Notes under the pieces: model-generated
Seen by the model: only the letters and a program-made list of their open reading frames with translations
Told to the model about the DNA's origin: nothing
Databases searched by the model: none
Shown: positions 53,731-63,999 of the stretch, piece after piece
Numbering within the stretch: position 1 is the stretch's first letter
How the letters are laid out: the number at the start of each line of letters is the position of its first letter
Translations under genes and position numbers: made by a program
NCBI RefSeq assembly: GCF_963678635.1
Contig: NC_087070.1
Span: 2,161,289-2,225,288 of the forward strand
DNA length: 64,000 bases
Direction of reading: 5' to 3'
Source: Symsagittifera roscoffensis
Taxonomy: Eukaryota; Xenacoelomorpha; Acoela; Convolutidae

Positions 53731-53788
53731 TATAGGAAAACTGTTGATCATAGGAAAACTGTTTGCTTTAGGAAAACTGTTGATCATA
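53731..53788. repeat. Triplicated copia LTR edge at gypsy junction
   Basis: TAGGAAAACTGTTGATCA occurs, then TAGGAAAACTGTTTGCTT, then TAGGAAAACTGTTGATCATA, immediately right of the gypsy insert. Super-block 1 has one copy. Confidence 0.75.
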
Positions 53789-54067
53789 CAATCGGTTGCA
53801 TTAATAGTAAGGCATCACAATCACTGAAATACTTATAACACAAGCAATACATATCAGTTCATCTGCACAACATACATCTTCTCACTTCAGCAGTCCCCTA
53901 TGCTGATGACGTTAATTATAGGCTTCGTTTCGTTTCTCTTGAATAACTCCAAAAGCGGAGCGCAACTTCTCATATGTTGGTTTCGGTAGATGCTGGTTGA
54001 AACAGGATTATCTGCTAAACTCAGTGCTGCTATGTTGTCTCCATAGAGTTTAGTCGTTCCCTCCTGG

Positions 54068-54250
54068 CTAAAATTTGTATCTGAGATTAAACTGGCTTGC
54101 CAAACGCAATTCTCGTACTGCTGCTCCTAGAGCAATGTACTCAGCTTCAGCTGTGCTCTTCGATTCTGTTTGTTGTTTCGTACTTCTCCAACTAACTGGA
54201 CAACCCCCTAATAAAAACATATAACCTGACACTGAATTTTTGTCACTCAC
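54068..54250 (-). pseudogene. Copia RNase H, block 2
   Basis: MSDKNSVSGYMFLLGGCPVS, WRSTKQQTESKSTAEAEYIA and ALGAAVREL match the copia-type RNase H block: D…K-S-x-S-G-Y-x-F…W-x-S-K-K-Q…S-T-x-E-A-E-Y-x-A. It continues in another frame with YGDNIAALSLADNP. This is the best-preserved copia domain in the window, but it is isolated from its polymerase. Confidence 0.75.
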
Positions 54251-54393
54251 GTCTCCTGATTACGCTAACGTACCTTGTGGAGAGATGACTGTTTTGTGTG
54301 CAAGTTTATCGGATCTTACTACATGTCTTGAACTTCTTCTTTCTGCTGTTCGTGTATCCACTGACTCTGTTCTAGAGAGAACATTAAGATTGC

Positions 54394-54624
54394 TTAAGCT
54401 TGCTTTCGTTGCCTGTTGTATCTTACCCGCGCTGTTAGATTTTCCTGAACTTCAACTGATCCATCGCGAATTCCTACTAGGTCCTTGGACACCATCAAAA
54501 ACTCGATCGCGCATGACGAATCTCTGTAATTTGAAGTGTTCAACTTAAAAACTTCGATCTGGAGCGCATCAATGGAATCTGTCATTGTTGTACTTGTGTA
54601 ATACTTGATCAACTCTGGGTCCAT
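54394..54624 (-). pseudogene. Copia gag N-terminus, block 2
   Basis: The frame reads MDPELIKYYTSTTMTDSIDA, LQIEVFKLNTSNYRDSSCAI and EFLMVSKDLVGIRDG, the typical copia Gag opening (L…N-Y-x-x-W…M-x-x-L-x-x-K-x-L-W). The usual Trp is replaced. The ATG or the primer-site-proximal start cannot be fixed. Confidence 0.6.
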
Positions 54625-55051
54625 AACCTTTTAGCTTGGCTATGTGAAAACTGTTGATCAAACAATCGGTTGCATTAAACTGAGGCGTCACAATTACTGA
54701 ATAACATATAATACATACAAAATATATCAGATCATCAACATAACATACATATAGTTACTTAACACTTTTACGGTGATCGCGAACGGTTCGTTATGATAAA
54801 CTGATCGCAACTGCAAGTGGGTTAAAATTTTTGACCCGAGTGTCAGAAAACCCGCGCCAGAACTCCCATGCTAAAAAGTTTATTGCAAACCAGATAGAAA
54901 AAACAACAAAATCTGGCTACGGTTTCGTAAGAGACACGCTTTCCTGGTTGAAAAAAAGCAATTCGGAAAACGAATCCGAGAGCGAGTGGGTTTGTGAACG
55001 GTTTTGAGCTTCAGACAACCCCTGAGAGAAATCTCAAGGTAAGAAAACTAC

Positions 55052-55276
55052 TCAATTTAGTTCACTCAACAAGAGTAGGTACGGGGCGAATGCAATTAAT
55101 TTGGTTCTAAGAACATAAAAATCCAAAGTTTCGGTGTTAAACAACGTTTTGGGTGAAACAAACCAAATTTTAGGTCGAAATTTTCGGGAGTATTCAAAAG
55201 TTTTATAAGTTCTAATAAAATTTGGAGATGCAAACTCAATAGTTTTTGTTTCTACGATTTTGGAACCTTTGGTCAA
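55052..55276 (-). other. Paired 74-codon frame in C module, copy 2
   Basis: Co-linear partner of 27,659-27,883 without indels (FVSPKTLFNTETLDFYV). Function is unknown; see that entry. Confidence 0.25.
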
Positions 55277-56333
55277 GTTTTAGTTCGGTTTGTCCTCAAA
55301 TTTCATTGTACAAACTTTACCGCAGCAAAAACGGGTTTAAATTTATTGTTCTTACAACTTTCAGCTGTTTTGGTACCCTTGAAAATTTTAGTCTTCGATG
55401 TCAAGAACTGTCATTAGCATGAAGCAACTGATGTTTTCTGCCTTTGGGTTTTGGTTCACTGGGATAATACCTTTTGGTTCACCTTTGTTTTCTACCACTG
55501 GGATAATACCTCGGTTTTGTCTACCTCTTTTTTTAGGTCGACCAATTTAATTTTCCGAGCGCGCATAGCTTGAGGACCATATTTTGTGAAAAACGTTTTG
55601 CGCCGCAGTCAAAATTTTTGGAAATCAGGCCAAAAAAGGTGATTTTTTGTTTTTTCTAACTTGTTTTTTTTTTGGGACAGATGCTCTTGTTTTTTCTCTA
55701 AAATTAGGTTTTTTTCTCACAAAAATTCTTTTTTTTCCAATAAAGTAAAATTTTCCGAGTCGGGGCTCCAAATAATCCTGAAAAGGACGTACTTTTGTTG
55801 AAAATAATGACAGGCAATTTCAACTTTTCATCAATTCTTTTTGTGAACCATTTTTTGAACAAATTCTAAACCCAAATCAGCTGCTAAAATATTTGAATAA
55901 AAACCGAAACTAGAAATGAAATAGTTCAATTTCTAGATTCTAAGGTTAAAGGGTTTTCTTTGTTTTAAAATTTTTTTTGATAAAAGTGGCCCCAAAAGTT
56001 TATTAACAAAAGCCATAAACTATACCAATTAACTGTAGGTTAGCACACGCTAACATTTATGTTATGATGCTCGAATCTTAGGAAAAAATTTACTTTTCTT
56101 ATCAGTATATATTCGCTAAAGATTTATCTAACCGGTATCCCCAGCTTTAGCTTTTGTCCAAGGCTTTCAAGCCTAAAGCAAAATATGGAAAACATACTAA
56201 GCGGTTAGCAAATACAAACAACACGGTTACAACTACTATAAAAAAAAGCTTACTGCGCAAAAAATCCGTGATGGCAATTAAACCGACAAAACCACGCAGC
56301 CAAACGAAAGTCCGACAATCAATTTTTGGTTAG

Positions 56334-56428
56334 GTACATGTGTGGAAACAGGCGCAGCATGGTGCAAAGAGGGCAAATGCAAACTGGAGACAGATAAGTG
56401 TGTAGAAGGATGCTGCTTCCCAAAATAA
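56334..56428 (+). CDS. Cys-rich terminal exon of a secreted peptide
   Basis: Acceptor AATTTTTGGTTAG (ending 56,333) is followed by 95 nt to a TAA at 56,426. Entered in phase 1, as supplied by the exon at 39,775-39,913, it encodes TCVETGAAWCKEGKCKLETD and then KC, VEG, CC and FPK. Cys spacing is C-x7-C-x4-C-x6-C-x3-C-C, six Cys in 31 residues, typical in style of small disulphide-rich secreted peptides (defence, signalling or venom-like), but I cannot name a family. The frame has no stop back to 56,285, so an upstream extension is possible. It is the only copy in the window. A T-rich 3' region follows; no AATAAA was seen close by. Confidence 0.55.
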
Positions 56429-59154
56429 CTAACAACTCCCTAATTACACCACTAATCATAGTTTTTGCTACAGCAAAAGAAAAGACACAAATTGTTCAAC
56501 GTTTATCAACCAAAGAATTGAAGTTTAATCAAAAATTTTTCATTTATTTATTCACTGATTTCGAGAGCATCCCTCTTAATGTGTCAACGAGCTCGGAAAA
56601 ACATTAATACGAGTCTGATTTGCTTGTATTTTGAATCGGGTGTTAGTTTTAGGTTTCCGCAGTTGCGACCTAAATTCGGAATGTTTCGGCTTTTTCAACC
56701 AAACTTTGATGTATCGAGTTTGTTGACAAACAAATGCGTTCAGCTTTTTTAGACCCAGTTTCATTATCATTGATTGTCTCGTTCAAAAATTGGAATGATC
56801 CAAAAAATTGGGACATTTTTTGCTTAATGCTTCTAAGTTTTGAATTTTTTCAATATAAAAAGAAAGCTTTAAGTTATAATCTGCATTGAATGTCAATTGT
56901 CTTGAAATAAGAAAGCACAAAAAACGATTCAATAGAGCTATCAAATTATCAAAACATCGGGATGTTATTAGATTTTTTGGTCAATCAATGATGTATTTAT
57001 TGCAATTTAACACACTTTTTGTGGAAAACAGCCTGAAAATTTCTTATTAACGACCTCTGTTTCAAATTTTTCGCTAAGATTTTTAATGTTTCGCAATTGG
57101 AAAAAGTAGTGATTTGAAGCGCACCAGAAAAATGCTTGAAACTGATCATGAAAATTTCGAGGATCTGAAAAATTCTCTTTAAACATACTCAAGCAGTTGG
57201 TATGGGCTACATAAGCTGCGCTGTTTCACGGCTTGTTTAAAACTTTGAAGATTTGATTCTGATGCTGACGGCGTAACACGAATTATGATACCGCAAATTA
57301 TTTTTTTCTAAATCGGTTGGGAGATACGGGGTGGGGTGTTAATGGTTTGTGCAGATGGGGGATTGGGTCTGATGTGGTTATGGAAGGGAGTGTAAGTAAT
57401 TCCGATATTCATTTGAGTACCTTCCTTGCCTGTAAAACTATGACAAGAAGAACACTGAATGAAAACTTTAGTATAGATCTAAAAGGGGAGCTTCTACGGT
57501 TTGTCGGAACGGTTCGTTAGGATATTGGATCGCAACCGTAAACGGGTTAGTTTCTTCAGCTTGAGTGTCAGGCAACCCGTGGCAAAAATCCCGAGCTGAA
57601 AAATCATTGCGAACCAGAGAAAAAAAAACAAAGTCGGGTTACGGCTTGGTGAGAGACACGCTTTCCTGGATGAAACAGCAATTCGAAAAACGAATCCGAG
57701 ACGAGTGGGTTGTTTGAACGTATTTGAGCTTCAGACAACCCCTGGATGAATTCTCGAGACAAGACAATTACTTAAAAAAGTTCACTCGACGAGTAGAACG
57801 ACGGGGTCGAGGTAATTATCTTGAATTTTTAAAAATTAAAAATCCAAAGTTTCGGTGTTTTTCGATATTTTAGGCGAAACAAATCAAATTTTGGGTCGAA
57901 CTTCTTCGGGAGTATTCAAAAAATTTTTAATTTTTTTTTTTAAATTTAGAGATGGAAACTTTTTTGCTTTTGATCTTAGGATTTTGGAATCTTGGGTCAG
58001 GTTGTGCTTTGATTTGTACTCAAATTTCATTGTACAAAACTTACTGCAGCAAAAACGGGGTTAAACTTAATGTTTCTACAATTTTTAGCTCTTTTGGTAC
58101 CCATGAAATTGTTAGTCTTCGATGTCGTGATCTGTCATCAGCATGAGGCAACGGATGCTTTCTATCATCTGTTTTGATTCAGCTACCGCCGGAATAAGAC
58201 TTAGAGGATATAGAGGATTTCACTCATAAAAGTAGCAGTCTGGTTTGTGACCTGTGTGATGTCTCTCAAGAATGTACTGCAATAATTTTGATTTGTTGTC
58301 CGATGGAATGGTTTCTGAAAGCGAAATAATTAATTAAAATGTTGGGCGGAAATAAAATGTTTAGCGCGGAAATTATAGTAAATGCACATAAACTGATCCT
58401 TTTTTTGTAGTGGAAAACTATCTTTTTTCTCTAAAATCACCCTTTTTTCCGAAAAAAAAATCCTTTTTTTTTCAATAAAATAGACTTCCCGAGTCGCGGC
58501 ACTAAGCAATCATGAACAGTAGGACGTAAATTTATTGAAAAATAAAGAAAGACAATTCAATTCATGAATCTTTGGAAGTCATTTTCAATTTTCTTTGTGA
58601 ACAATAATTTGAACAACATCTAAACGCACAGCAGAAGCTGGCTGAAATATAAATAGCTCAAAAAAAATCAGAAATTAGACATAAACTAGTTCGTGTTTAA
58701 CATTCCAAGCTTAAAGGGTTTTCCAAATTTTAAGTAAGATTTTGACTAAGTAAGGTTTTGAGTAAAATTGACTAAAAAGTTGTTTAGGAAACGCCTAAGT
58801 TACAGTAATTAATTGTATGTTAGCGTTGTTTGAATGCGTTCAGATTTGTTAGACCCTGTTCAGGTATGATTGATTGTCTCGACCAAAAATGGAAGAATAA
58901 AAAAATGGGAGATTTTTCGCTTAATGCTTCTAAATTTTTTCAATTAAAAAAGAAAGCTTCAAGTTTTAATCAGCATTGAATTTCAGTTGTCTTGAAATAA
59001 AAAAGCACAAAAAATGATTCAATAGGGCTATCAAATTATCAAAATATCGGGACGTTACTAGACTTTTTGGTCAATCAATGATGTATTTATTGCAATTAAA
59101 CACACTTTTTATCGAAAACAGCCTGAAAGTTTTTAATTTAATACCTCTGTTTGA

Positions 59155-59346
59155 CATTACGAGGCCAAACTGTGCATTTTGTGCATTGTAAGCGGATTCC
59201 GCAACAAGGACGCGCCCTTCATTCTTCTTTTGTTCTTTACTATCCTTTGATTGTTCCGACTAAATTTTTCACATGTTTAAAGACTTTTCCCTGGAATCCA
59301 GGAACATACAGACACAAAATCCAGTGCACAGTTTGGCCTCGTAATG
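59155..59346. mobile_element. 192-bp inverted-repeat element (MITE-like)
   Basis: The 22-bp ends are exact reverse complements (left end begins CATTACGAGGCCAAACTGTG). Comparison with C copy 1 (GACCTCTGTTTGAAATGTTTCG near 29,030) shows it inserted into TTTGAAATG with a 2-bp GA duplication (59,153-54 and 59,347-48). It carries one GGATTCCGCAAC motif and TGGAATCCAGG. It has no coding capacity. Relatives are at 61,195-61,946 and 30,813-30,834. Confidence 0.75.
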
Positions 59347-59858
59347 GAAATGTTTCGCTAAGATTTTCAAAGAAACTCGATTGGAAAAATAGTTGATTGA
59401 AGCGCAACAGCAAAACGCTTGATTGAAGCGCACCAGCAAAACGCACCAGTAAAACTTTTTGTGGAAAACAGCCTGAAAATTTCTTATTAACGACCTCTGT
59501 TTCAAATGTTTCGCTAAGATTTTTAATGTTTCGCAATTGGAAAAAGTAGTTATTTGAAGCGCACCAGAAAAATGCTTGAAACTGATCATGAAAATTTCGA
59601 GGATCTGAAAAATTCTCTTTAAACATACTCAAGCAGTTGGTATGGGCTACATAAGCTGCGCTGTGTCACGGCTTGTTTAAAACTTTGAAGATTTGATTCT
59701 GATGCTGACGGCGTAACACGAATTATTATACTGCAAACTATTTTTTTCCAAATCGGTTAGGAGATACGGGTTGGGGTGTTGATGGCTTGTGAAGATGGGG
59801 GGTTGGGTTTAATGTGGTTGGAAGGGGATGGGGTCTACTCGTGGATGGGAATAACGTG

Positions 59859-59894
59859 GGTGGGGTAGGTGGGGTAGGTGGGGTAGGTGGGGTG
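59859..59894. repeat. GGTGGGGTA tandem repeat
   Basis: Four units with regular G4 runs; strong plus-strand G-quadruplex potential. The equivalent positions in C copy 1 (about 29,365-29,390) and copy 2 have a less regular G-rich form. Confidence 0.8.
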
Positions 59895-60819
59895 GCAGCA
59901 CTTTTGACCTCGAAAACCGATTATTTTCGGTTATTATCTATATAACCTCGGGTAAGTAATTCCGATATTCAATTGGGTACATTGCCTACAAAATGAGCAC
60001 CATCAAGTTTGAATTTTCATTAAAAACCGCTTGACCTGTAGGGGTGAGGCAGATGAGGGGTGGATGCTTGTAGATGTTGGGATAAATGTGGGGTCGGAGG
60101 TAAAGTTAGGGGTGTTCAACTTGGGCATTTAAGTTAAAAAATCCTGGGATTAAAGTGTTAGTGATATGGATATGTAAAAATTAATCAAATGGGAGTAGGT
60201 TTAGAAATCGAATAGACTGTGAATAATGAGCGAAAAAGCTGCAAGAAAAATGAAGAAATTGTGGTTAAGTTATAAAAAATTATACAAATTATAATCCATT
60301 ATAATCCATGAAAATGGATTTTAAATGGAATTTAATCGCATCCAAAATTAATGGATGATAATGGATTATAGTCGAATGCATGGTCCCAAAGTGCAACTAT
60401 AATAGATTGTAATGGTAGCATTTTAGATCACAAAAATCGATTATGATCGATTATTTTCCATGTAATCTCAATTCGGGTAAGTTATTCCGACACTCATTTG
60501 CCTACAATGCCAATAAAATGAACGCAATCAAGTTTAAAAATTTCACCAAGATTCGCTTGACCTTATTGATGGAAAAAATACTGCAATCATTTATAATTTA
60601 CATGCTCCGCTAAACTATTGCAAACTAACTTATGAAGTCATTTGAATTTAAGTTGCATATGAACTACATCACCTTGTTTCTGGTTGCGGGATAGCTTATA
60701 GCTTATATCGTCATAATAAGCATAAATGTCCTACTGGTCGCATTAATGGGGGGGGGGTTTAAAAGAATTTTTGACCAAATTTTCTGCGCCTCAGACAAAA
60801 TTCTGAAAAAAAACAGGGC

Positions 60820-60935
60820 TTTTCCCTTAATATTAGTAAATATTGGCGCCAAAGGCGCCTTTAGAAACATTATAGGCTCAAAAAAGGATATCACAATCCT
60901 TTGGGTCGGCATTAAGTCGAATCCGTGAGGGTGGG
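60820..60935. repeat. Dispersed repeat with GGCGCC hairpin, inverted copy
   Basis: GGCGCCAAAGGCGCC at 60,845-60,859 is a perfect inverted repeat. Flanking GGATATCACAATCCTTTGGG matches 39.23-39.31 kb in reverse. It makes a 60-codon plus frame that is probably not a gene. Confidence 0.55.
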
Positions 60936-61194
60936 GAGAATGGAACGTCCGCCCCCCTTAAATCCGCCCTTTATCTCGTTCTTTTTATTTTTTTTCTCTT
61001 GCTTAAACGTCTAGTTTCATCATCCAAACTAATCGCCTCATCTGTATCGGTTATTTTAATAAAATAAAACGGTTAAAAGGCTCATGTTAAATTATCGGAA
61101 AGTTGGGTCATGAAAATGGATTAAACTTGCAGACAATTTGCATCAAAACACACATCGCAACAAGATCCAACTCGCAACCGAAAACATAATCCAA

Positions 61195-61946
61195 TCATAA
61201 CGAGGCTAATTTTGTGTCTGTATTTTCGTGAATTCCAGAAACTTATCTTTGAACATGACCCAATTTTACAAAAAATCCGTGGATTCCGCGTACAAATAAC
61301 TGTAAGAAAAATTTGTCGACATATTCGTTGTGTCGCAGTTTCCGCAACAAGCGAATATAGCTAGTTGTTCTGGATTCCGCAACTTTAAGTGAAATCCGCA
61401 AAATGTCAGTGAATTCCGAATTTTGAGCATTACTGACCTTGCATATGAACAATTAAAATCTAGAGCTGGAATTTTTATCTTTATCACTGCGAAATTTAAA
61501 TGCAAGGACTTGATCATTGTCAGCGGAATCTACGAACAAATCTTAAAACATTGGTTAACTAAATTGGTGGATGTCATCTTTTAGTATTTTGGATACATAC
61601 CCAGCAAAAAAAAATTTTGATCATAGTTTTGGAAAGCCAACACTGAATAAATTGGAGTCATTGGGTTGAGAGTGGTTAAAAACAAAACGCGCAGCATATT
61701 GCCGAATTAGGTCAATAACTGGGATCTGTTATAGATTCCACAAACACGGTTGCAGAATCCGCAAATTCGCCTATTTTTGGAGAAGTTTTGAGCTGTACAG
61801 TATTTTAGGTAATAGTTTTTGGAATCCAAAACAGCAAAGAAAATCAAAGAAAAGTAGCAATGTTGCGGGTTCCATAACAAATTTGACTTTGGCTGTTTGC
61901 GAAATCCGCTTGCAATGCACAGAATGCCCAGTTTGGCCTCGTAATG
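61195..61946. mobile_element. Longer member of the CATTACGAGGCC family
   Basis: The left end CATAACGAGGCTAATTTTGT, continuing GTCTGTATTTTCGTGAATTCCAG, matches the reverse complement of the 192-bp element's right part. The right end is TGCCCAGTTTGGCCTCGTAATG. About 750 bp between the ends contain many GGATTCCGCAA-type motifs. No transposase frame is visible, so it is nonautonomous or a shell. It lies within the D module. Confidence 0.5.
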
Positions 61947-63999
61947 ATCAGAATACAAATCAAAATGAAATACAACTCGCAATAAAAAACAACTCGCAAC
62001 AATAAAAATAATACAATTGATAACTAAAGATATTATGCCAGAAAATACTCAAAACAAAAAAACAATACGCAATGAAAATCGAATCGCAACAACAGAAAAC
62101 TTGCAACAAAAAAATAATACGCAATAAAAAGCGAATCGCAACAACAGACAATTTGCAGTAGAAGCGAACTGGCATTGAAAGACAACTGAAAAACAAACAC
62201 AACTAGCAAAAAATATATCTCGCAATGAAACACCGCTCTCAGCAAAAAAAAATCGCCTCAAATGACAGCTGGGACTAAAAAAAATATTTCGCATAAAAAG
62301 AAAACTATTAGTTAAAATTTTGGGTGATGTTAAGTTATCAGTTAAAAAGGTCATAAAACTGGATGATAAAGGTTATTTTTTTCATAAAAATATAAATTAA
62401 GTCCGGGCTTCCTAACTTTTAAAGCAAATGGAACAAGAATAGAAAAGAAAATAGAGCCCCTTGGTTGACAGAACTCGTAAAAACACAGTTTAAAAATGCA
62501 CTCTTTGGCAAATTAAATATAATGTTGCTAGTAGTAACTTTATATACTCTGAAAAAGTTTATTTCAGTACAAAAATTGCTTCGTGATCGAAAAAAAAAAC
62601 AGATTTTTTAAGGCCAATTTCGAATTAATTTATATAATAGGACATTAAAAAAATCCTGGCATTCAACTTTCATATATGGGAGTTGTATAATAAACATATA
62701 CTCCAAAAAAGTTCAAAATTTGCTGATATCGAGTTTTTTGAAGTTCATCAACACTGACTGCTTTGCCTGCCATTTTTAGGTTCATTCTTTGATTTTTTCA
62801 CAAATTTTATGACCAGAAATATTTTGGAAAAAATGTTTATCATACAAGTTCGATATAAAGAAATTGTAAGATCGTACACTTGAAGTATGGAATTATATTA
62901 CAATGATTTTTGGTGATGGAATTGTATGGTAGGCATTTTTGGTGTATGGAGGTCAAACCGGGCAAAAAATAAGTTTTGGAATTCATTCAAAAAAGCATTT
63001 GAAAATATGTTTATTGTACTTCGATTTTTTACAGTGGTGTACGAGTAACAGTTACCACTCCCAAATTAGAACCAGTCCTTTCAGATTTATAAAGAAGAAT
63101 TTTTGATTTCGACAAAAGAAGGCGCGTATCAAATAAAACTATAAAGATGAAAGATGTTCTGAGTACTTCAAAAACTGTGCAAAAAACCACTTGCAACTTT
63201 TTGAAAAAAAAACAGTTCAGTTCAAAAACAGTTCAAAAACAGTTCAAAAACCACTGGCCGTTGGTATGCACTTTTTGGAAGTTTTGATTAAAAACAAGGT
63301 TTTTTGCGCTAACCGATCTCCCAATTACGATTTATTGGCGTCCAAAAAGCCTTTAAATTAAGAGTCGTTTCAGCCAAAAGATAAGATTTGTCGTGAAATT
63401 TACCAAAGGTGCTTGTGCTTTTTGGGTTGTGAGGGAGTCAAAATCTGAGGAGGAGGCGATTTTGTGAGCAACAAGAGCAAGAAGCTAATTATTCATTTTC
63501 ACTTTATTATTGATTTTTTTAATTTTTTGGTTGAAATGATGTATCAGAGGTCCATTTCAGTTTTTCCCTGGTGGAGCTGATTGACTGAAAAAGGCTTTTT
63601 ATTCAAAACGTAATTTCGGCGAGTGATACATTTTTCGATATTATGTTTTATATTGAGATATACTCAACTATTTATACCTTGTCTGATAAATTTAGTTTTC
63701 GTCGCTGGACTATCCCGGGTCTAGGTGCTCGACTTATGCGACTAAAAATCCACGGTTGACTTTCATTTTTAAGTCGAGCACTAAGTCGAAACAAACCCAA
63801 TTTTGGTCGAGAAAGTCGAAACCTACACACTTTTGGTCAAGAAAATCGAAACATAGGTCAAGAAAGTCAAAAATTAGGTTGAGCATAGTCGAAACAGATC
63901 GAACAAAACCTAATTTGTTTCAAAGTTTTATATAAAAAAAAATATCCTCAAATATCAACATTATCAGTTTCAGTCCAGATTTGTAGAAAAAAATATAAT
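61560..63999. repeat. D repeat module, copy 2
   Basis: Homologous to about 30,220-33,090: the 52-bp tandem duplication recurs at about 62,050-62,150 and the satellite start at 63,760. It runs off the right edge of the window. Hydrophobic minus frames at 61.96-62.35 kb are artefacts of the CGCAACAACAG repeat. Confidence 0.7.
63755..63905. repeat. TCGAAAC satellite, super-block 2
   Basis: Units such as GGTCGAGAAAGTCGAAACC and GGTCAAGAAAATCGAAACAT, matching 32,690-32,840. Confidence 0.7.

Larger units (their letters stand above)
53770..54764 (-). mobile_element. Antisense copia element, block 2 (internally deleted)
   Basis: 3' LTR about 53,770-53,900; RNase H about 53,950-54,250; gag N-terminus 54,290-54,624; primer site about 54,610-54,632; 5' LTR about 54,633-54,764. 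Most of gag and pol (about 2 kb present in block 1) is gone. The right flank CTTTTACGGTG is identical to block 1, so it is the same original insertion. Confidence 0.75.
54765..57400. repeat. C repeat module, copy 2, with unique insert
   Basis: Homologous to 27,375-29,400 in three pieces (54.77-55.42, about 55.7-56.06 and 56.72-57.40 kb). The segment 56.08-56.72 kb has no counterpart in copies 1 and 3 and carries the Cys-rich exon. Confidence 0.7.
57430..60730. repeat. C repeat module, copy 3
   Basis: A tandem copy about 2.7 kb right of copy 2, homologous to 27,375-30,130. At its left edge the copia element is absent (see the empty site finding). It contains a 192-bp inverted-repeat element at 59,155-59,346, followed by a local repeat of module sequence (59,455-59,520 repeats 57,010-57,080), G-rich repeats at 59.86 kb, and the paired segments 59,895-60,050 / 60,415-60,570. 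Confidence 0.75.

Noticed and set aside
60746-60928. 60-codon plus-strand frame
   Set aside because: It coincides with the GGCGCC dispersed repeat, and its inverted relative at 39.2 kb does not keep the frame.
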